Assembly: GCA_021234535.1 (NCBI GenBank)
Contig: CM037830.1
Coordinates: 17,849,116 to 17,913,115 of the forward strand
Origin: Stichopus chloronotus
Lineage: Eukaryota > Echinodermata > Holothuroidea > Aspidochirotida > Stichopodidae
DNA length: 64,000 nt
Direction: 5' to 3'
In this document: one piece after another, positions 29,001 to 64,000 of the stretch
Position numbering within the stretch: position 1 is the stretch's first letter
Layout: each line of letters starts with the position of its first letter
Program-made: the position numbers and the translations under genes
The notes under the pieces: generated by a model
Told to the model about the DNA's origin: nothing
Seen by the model: the letters and a program-made list of their open reading frames with translations, nothing else
Database searches by the model: none

Positions 29001-32000
29001 AAAGTGTCCACCTAACTTGCTATCATGAAATAATAAGAAAGCCTCATTTTGCATTATTCAACACACAGCTGGCCATCACTTGTCAGATTAGTTCCGTGAA
29101 TTGCATTCGTTGAGACTTTCCAGTATAGGCAAGAATATAAGGTAATGGGTCACGTGGCCTAATTAACTCGGCGGTTGCGCATAGACTGGTCGGCTAAGAC
29201 TACTAAGGCTTTTTTAGAACACTCCTTTCACAGTGTTGTTTCATTCAAGTGATAGATTTTGATATGTATTTGTGAATGTATTGTAAAGTGGATAGGTTAA
29301 TGATGATGTAATAATGAAACAAAAAATAATTGAAAATAAATTGAAAGCAATCTACATCCATACGAAATATACAGTAGCCTAAATTAGCGTGCAAGTAGAT
29401 CCATTGTAATCTTGTGTCGTTTCATTTTAATGACGATCTCATATTTTGTGGAGTTCCAACTGTTAAAGCAATTTTAGTGTAGCCTGTACTCAAAAAGAAA
29501 GCGTTGTGGTTTCAATATAGTTAAATAAGCAGGTAACACCAGTGATTATAATAAATGAACACTCAGCCCGTGTATGAACATTACTTGAAAAGTCTCAAAG
29601 ATCGAATCGATACTGATTACAGAAACAATGAACCTCGTGACTGTAGAATATGCTTGCCTGACCGGGTAAGATGCACTTAAGGACAGGTGCAGGTATACCC
29701 GAAGCTCTCATAGAAAGTCCTCGTCGACCGTTGAGAAAAAAACAAAGAAACGGAAGATTTTAGAGGACGGGTGACGCTATCGTTAACCCACCATTGTCAT
29801 GCGCATTTGTTCATTCGGTCAAACAACCACTGCCCGCCTTCGATCATGAGTCTTTATGTCGAATCTTTATCACGTTTCGTGTAAAAAGAGTTTTGAAAAG
29901 AAAAACCCAGATTATCATGTTCTGCAAAAGAGATAAAAAAAAAAAGACAGTGAGCTAATCATTTACATTGTCTGTTGAGGTAAACGCAATAAAGATGAAA
30001 AGGAGAGAAAAGAAATAAGTTAGCTCAAGTTGATTGAAACAGTCTTTCAGAGGTACTTCAGATTCGAAGCACTGAACCTTGCTGGTAGTAGAGAAAGAAC
30101 ATGTTCGTTGGTGGAGATCTTAGATCAACTTAGTTGAACTCCTGAAGTCAGCCAGGTCGGGTATACTATACTATAAACTGTTTAACCAACTCCATAGAAT
30201 TTTTATATCTTGTTTATCGATAGATGAAACTAAGAGATTCCTATTCAACAATTGGATTTAATTAATTCTGTTTCGAAGCTGGCTATTTTGGCAACAGGTT
30301 TTGTTTTTCACTTTGGACTCTGGATTATAAACATTGTACAACAAAACAAGAACTTATATTGAAGGTAATTATACTAATCTGTGTACAGTTGAACCCGTTT
30401 TGAAATAGCAGTGTAGATTAAATATTTAACAGTTATATCGTAGCAAATAAAAATGGTAGCAAACAAGTGTAGTTTAAGAATTGCTGTTTGAACGAATAAC
30501 GAATGGGATACAAACCTATCCATTACAATAAAAAAAGATCAGTAGATAGAGATTATGATCACTACATCCTTACAAAACCAGGCCAAGTCCTGTTACATGA
30601 TAGTCTTTAAACAACAACAACAACAAAAAAGGACAATTTCCTTCACAATAATAATGAAATCATTACTCGGTAAACAAAGAGAAAAAACTTGTTTTTGATA
30701 CTTATACTATTAAATTATCGATCGATTACATATATGTGTATACTATACTCTAGTTGCGATATTATGGGTGTATACTATGTTTCCAATTGGAGTGTTGTCA
30801 TGCCAAACTTAGATACTTCTCTACAGTCATTTTGGCCACATATGCTATTAGTCAAGTTTCAACCACCTACCCCCCCCCCCTTCTATTTCTCTCTCATCGA
30901 ACGATTTTTAGTATTAAATGTTTTACCATCACTGCTATCCTATGTAAGCATTGTCAAGAATAGAGGACGTGGCCTCGCAGTCATCCAACGATGCCTATCA
31001 TTTTTTTTTTCTTCGATCTCTCATCACTGGCGCTTACCGATTACGAAGATATTGTTACTTTAATATCGGTGAAATTGAAAAAAAAGTCTCATGTTTGATA
31101 TTAGTTTCACATTTGGACCCAACTTGTACTAGTAACAAATAACATGACCTATAAATGTATAAGCACATCAGTTAAATAAGGTACCATCCAAGCTGATAAA
31201 ACAAATTTTCAAATGACACTTCTATCACCTTATCGCAAATTTGACTCCTGCTAGCAGTCGCTTAGAATCCTGGGAGGGGGAATGGGGTGGAAAATTGAAA
31301 TAGCGATAGGCCGAGCGACATATGCGACACAACATTGATCATTACTTTAGGTTAAAATTTCTAGGAGAAGAACAAAGTTAAGGGGGACTCCACCCCTGAC
31401 CACCCCCCCTTCCTCTTACTAAGGTACGGGTCTGATCCGATGACAAAAAAAATTTTCACCAACTTTCAGATGTTGGAGAAATAATTGCCTACCAGTCGTC
31501 TTAGAATAAAAGTGCAATGACCAATCACTTTTCGTGTTTGCCAACAAATAAAGAGTCGTTCAAAATCTGGTTCAAACATTTTCAATCGTCATTATGCTTA
31601 TTATACTGGTTCTTTTCACTCATATGCAATTAAACACATTATTTCCTCCCATCCCCACATCCTCCTTTTCTTAATCATCATCCCTGTAAGTCCTCCAGTT
31701 ACGACCACTCGTATGGTTCTTCATCTCAAGTGGTAACTCAATAGGTTACTTCAGATGCGTGTGTGTGTCGGATATAAGGGGCTATACCTGCATTACTGCG
31801 GGTATATCCCTGAGCGTGCAGTCTTCTCGTTTTTGTGTTCGTACCCTTGTACTATTACATTTCACTGCAGTATGGCCTTGACATAACTTAAGTATCTCCA
31901 CATAACGTGTAGGCTAATAATGTAAGAGTATCTTGTCATTAGCACAGGTTTGAGTGCGTTGATGTATAGGCCTATATGTTTAGGAATAGACCTGATTTTG

Positions 32001-32668
32001 ATGTATCTGTAATTTAGAATACCAGGTTTCATTCACTATAATGGGGGTAGACTTTGAAGTAGGCATACGTGTTGACAAACCACGAAATTTTTCTTACCTC
32101 ATTAATATTTCAACTGGTCTTTGTTTTCAATAATTGAAACTTTGAAATGGTCATAGTGTTGCTAGATGTGTCCAAAATGTGTCTAGTGCATTTTGTAAAT
32201 AACATGGAAGAATATGGTAACCGCAACACGATAGATCTAACTATGAATGTAAAGGGTGGACCTGAAAATTGGATACAATCTTAAAAAAGGAAATTAATGA
32301 GAAGTAATTTACATGTGTAACTGTGACAAAACGCGTCAATATCACTGCGCAGGGGTACGAAAAAGAAATAAGTACAACAGGGTCAATGTCTGGAATAACT
32401 TCGAATCTGATACAGTTTTTTTTAAATCTAACTATTTAAAAACGTTTCTATGAGAATTCGTATTGTCTCACATTATTCATGGGTTGCTTTAGTGTTCATT
32501 TTCCGTCCAACGTGATTCAAAGCGGAATGAAAACCATCAACAAATAGAACGGTTATTCTGTATACATACTTATCAACTTGATACAATGTTGCTTAAATGA
32601 ACCACACGTTTTAACATGTTGGCTAGAATGCATTGTTCAATGTAACAATTTGGATTTCTACTATACAG
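20053..32668. other. Intergenic upstream of the SUR gene, no gene supported
   Basis: The longest ORFs (112-124 codons, at 20258-20596 minus, 26236-26574 minus and 30689-31063 plus) have no recognisable domain or splice continuity. A C15 run lies at 21430-21444, and short TG and CA runs near 26440 and 26480. Promoter elements of the SUR gene must lie here or in an unseen upstream exon, but none can be assigned. Confidence 0.45.
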
Positions 32669-32726
32669 GTATGATGAAAAGAAGTCAGTCTTTGTAATCT
32701 GTAGCGTCACTATACCATACCACACC
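32669..32726 (+). promoter_or_regulatory. Presumed 5' UTR with possible acceptor, upstream mini-ORF and Kozak context
   Basis: A pyrimidine-rich stretch ends in TATACAG at 32668 and could be the acceptor of a non-coding first exon. Between it and the start codon lies an 8-codon upstream ORF (two ATGs at 32671 and 32674, stop 32695-32697) in a different frame. The chosen start, ACACCATGG at 32727, has A at -3 and G at +4, a strong Kozak context. No TATA box or transcription start can be supported. Confidence 0.4.
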
Positions 32727-61701
<28,975 letters not shown>

Positions 61702-64000
61702 AGCTCATTCTGAATTATACAAGTTATGTTTATTTCCATGGAGGTTGTCTGGGTATTAATGCTACATATGCGATATTTAAACACATACTCTCAAGTCTGA
61801 CATGTATGGACAACAATCAAAGTGAGCCAAAATATATCAAATACAAAGGTTGAACGATAACGTCACCCATTGCACATCTATCACTATACTTACTTCATTA
61901 AAATATTTGCTAATGAACAGGTAGATGAATTAGACATTAACCACCAAATCTGTATCCATAATTAATGACCAGAATGTGATTGTCATGCAAATTACTTAGT
62001 ACATCAGGAAGCCAGTTAGAATCACCTAAGTGGTGGTGGGGGGGGGGGGTGGTGAGTGATATTCACCCTAAGATTAATCTCTAATTGTTTGCATATTCCT
62101 CTATTTGACGCTAACTTGTCTCAAGAATGGCAAGTAAGGGGAAAGCGACTGGACTAACCTAACCAACTCAGACACTGAAGTGTTTGTAGTGTGATGTGAG
62201 TTTGATGTCAGGAACGTTGAGTACAGATTAGGAAAGAGTTTGCTTCATCATTATCTCTCGAGTTGTTTTGTGCATCACGTAACGGATGCCGGACGTTGCT
62301 ATGGAAAATGACGTTCAGTGTGTGATGATTGGTCGTTCAGTTTTCGTTCATCGGCTTTTGCAGTCTGCGTTCATCGGTCTCTCGATCTGGGTTCATCGAT
62401 CGTTCATCGTGAACTCATCAATGGTACAAGCTAGGTTCATCTATTTTTCACTTTTCCACCCATTCTCTCTGTGGCGGTGGCGCTTGTTTTTCATACAGTG
62501 TGTAGCCACGGGTCTTAACTTTTATAGACACCAAGGTCGACCTGAAGGTAGACGACTACACCCAACTGTATTCTGAGTTAATTCTGACGTATGATAACTG
62601 GGTTCGAACAATGACGTCAATTTCACATTCGTTCCTCATTGATAACCTTGATTGTCTTGCAGCGACAGAGCCACGCATTTGGTCAGTCTCGCAGCAAGTA
62701 CCAGTATGTCGGTATGAATTCTATAATTTGCCTCAACTTATGTGTATTTTGTCGGATGTATCTTTTTGATTCACTTTGTTGCTTACACGTTTAGAAGGTT
62801 AAAGTACTCGAATGGAATAAGGGTTAGTAATAAGCTATGGGATATTTCATATATTAATCAATTAAAAAAAAAACACATTGAAAGACGTTTTCACTTAGTA
62901 AGACCTAATTACAAGGAAGGTTTAATAAAGTTGAGTAAAGTTTTGAGACCATGAAATCTTTGAAACAATTTTCTCTCAGTTTTTAATTTTACCTTCAAGT
63001 TTGTAATTGGTTTCTTTCAAGTAATTTTTTCCTAGTTAATTACAAAGATTGATGCAGTTAAATAACGACAGTGGTGCAATTGTTCACACGATACGTATAA
63101 TCACTATGTCTAGACCAGGGTTTCTCAAAGTGATCCCTACAGTCTGGGGTGGGGAACTCTTCAGGTGCTCATTACAGCGTTCAGGGGGATCAGGAGGCAC
63201 TGATGTGGGGGTTTCTGGCAATTACGACACATAACTTCAGCGATTTAGTGGACGACAAGAAATTCAAGAGGTTCTGTTAGTCTGCTGGTTCTTCCCCTTC
63301 GCTTCGCCGAAATCACCTTGACGTAACTGGAAGAAGCAATCGGAAGGTCTTCCTCTCTATGATGAAAACATACCTTCGTAATCTCGCAGCGTTAAACCAA
63401 ACTCACCTCCTACGTATCTCCCCTCAGTGAACTACAAGTAACGGGCTATCTACGACAGTATTACACCATGTCTCTACCTTCTGCAGGTTTTTGTTGTTCT
63501 TGGAAATAGAAAAAAGTTTACTGAGGGAAAAAGATTTTCGATGTACGATTATGGATGGCAGAACAATGGGGGTTTGAGGGAGTAGGGGTAACGGAAGGGG
63601 TATTGGGACACCTCGAGACAGTGAGTGAGGACGGCAGTCTGAAAAAGTGAGACCTTTTGGTCTAGACTACCCCTTTCAAGAAGTAGAATTGCAGCACAGC
63701 ACATTTTCTTATCAATCGCACTGGTTCGGGTATATTACCACTTCCTGCCCTTCATAATAGTGATAAAAGTCCAGAACAGCCCAGAGTATGCCTCATGGAA
63801 GGGAAAATGGGTGACTATCCCCCCTCATTTGTCAGAAAGGTATTTTCTTGTAATTGTCGCACAATACCTTCAAGCTATAGGTTGGGGTGAGGTGCATATT
63901 CGCCCAAATTTATCGCGCTTCCTTGTAGGTCCCCGACACAAGTCGTGCGTTCCCTACAAGAAGACTTTGGACGCTGAGTAGTTTTCCGACAAAAAATCTG
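61702..64000. other. 3' UTR and downstream intergenic sequence, no further gene supported
   Basis: Short ORFs without recognisable features. No inward-rectifier (Kir6) coding sequence is visible up to the window end. Confidence 0.5.
61897..61902 (+). terminator. Candidate polyadenylation signal ATTAAA for the SUR gene
   Basis: ATTAAA lies about 195 bp after the stop codon, within AT-rich sequence. It would give a 3' UTR of roughly 210-230 bases. This is a sequence match only. Confidence 0.35.

Noticed and set aside
30689..31063. 124-codon ORF on the + strand
   Set aside because: Hydrophobic, low-complexity translation with poly-C-derived prolines; no homology recognised and no splice-compatible neighbours.

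Overview
This 64 kb window is animal nuclear DNA. It is AT-rich and intron-dense, with long non-coding stretches, many microsatellites and many C/G homopolymer runs. It carries one recognisable protein-coding gene, complete and on the + strand: a sulfonylurea-receptor type ABC transporter (ABCC8/ABCC9 family). I reconstructed 31 coding exons from 32727 to 61701. All 30 introns are GT-AG, the reading frame is unbroken, and the predicted protein is about 1598 residues. Vertebrate SUR1 and SUR2 are about 1550-1580 residues. The single SUR-type gene and the style of the repeats suggest an invertebrate, perhaps a marine deuterostome such as an echinoderm. That placement is inference and was not tested by any search.

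Layout: 1-32668 is upstream intergenic sequence with no supported gene. It holds a 178-bp palindromic MITE-like element (4175-4352), a roughly 0.9-kb array with a 26-bp period (10695-11598), an inverted repeat with arms of about 205 bp (12367-13475), an AT satellite (14204-14401) and a 72-bp AT palindrome (19972-20043). Segment 32669-61701 is the SUR gene. Its introns contain a decayed retroelement fragment whose reverse-strand peptide looks like the GIY-YIG tail of Penelope-like elements (intron 14), two decayed tandem copies of the start of exon 16 (intron 15), a 10-bp-period repeat (intron 21), an 81-bp near-perfect palindrome (intron 26), a pair of duplicated segments of about 270 bp flanking exon 29, and a probable LINE 3' tail (intron 29). 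Segment 61702-64000 is 3' UTR and intergenic sequence.

The protein has the full SUR architecture: TMD0 (five membrane segments, all in exon 1), L0 linker, TMD1, NBD1, an acidic charged linker, TMD2 and NBD2. In vertebrates this protein forms the KATP channel with Kir6.x and senses MgADP. No Kir6 gene is visible here, although in vertebrates the two genes are neighbours. The most useful observations are the one-exon TMD0, the last-exon boundary that falls almost exactly where vertebrate SUR2 splices its alternative C-termini, the absence of the vertebrate RKR retention motif and of a long NBD1 insert, the exon-16 pseudo-exon copies, and the Penelope-like fragment with a hammerhead-like core. 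I did not find a wholly new biological system.
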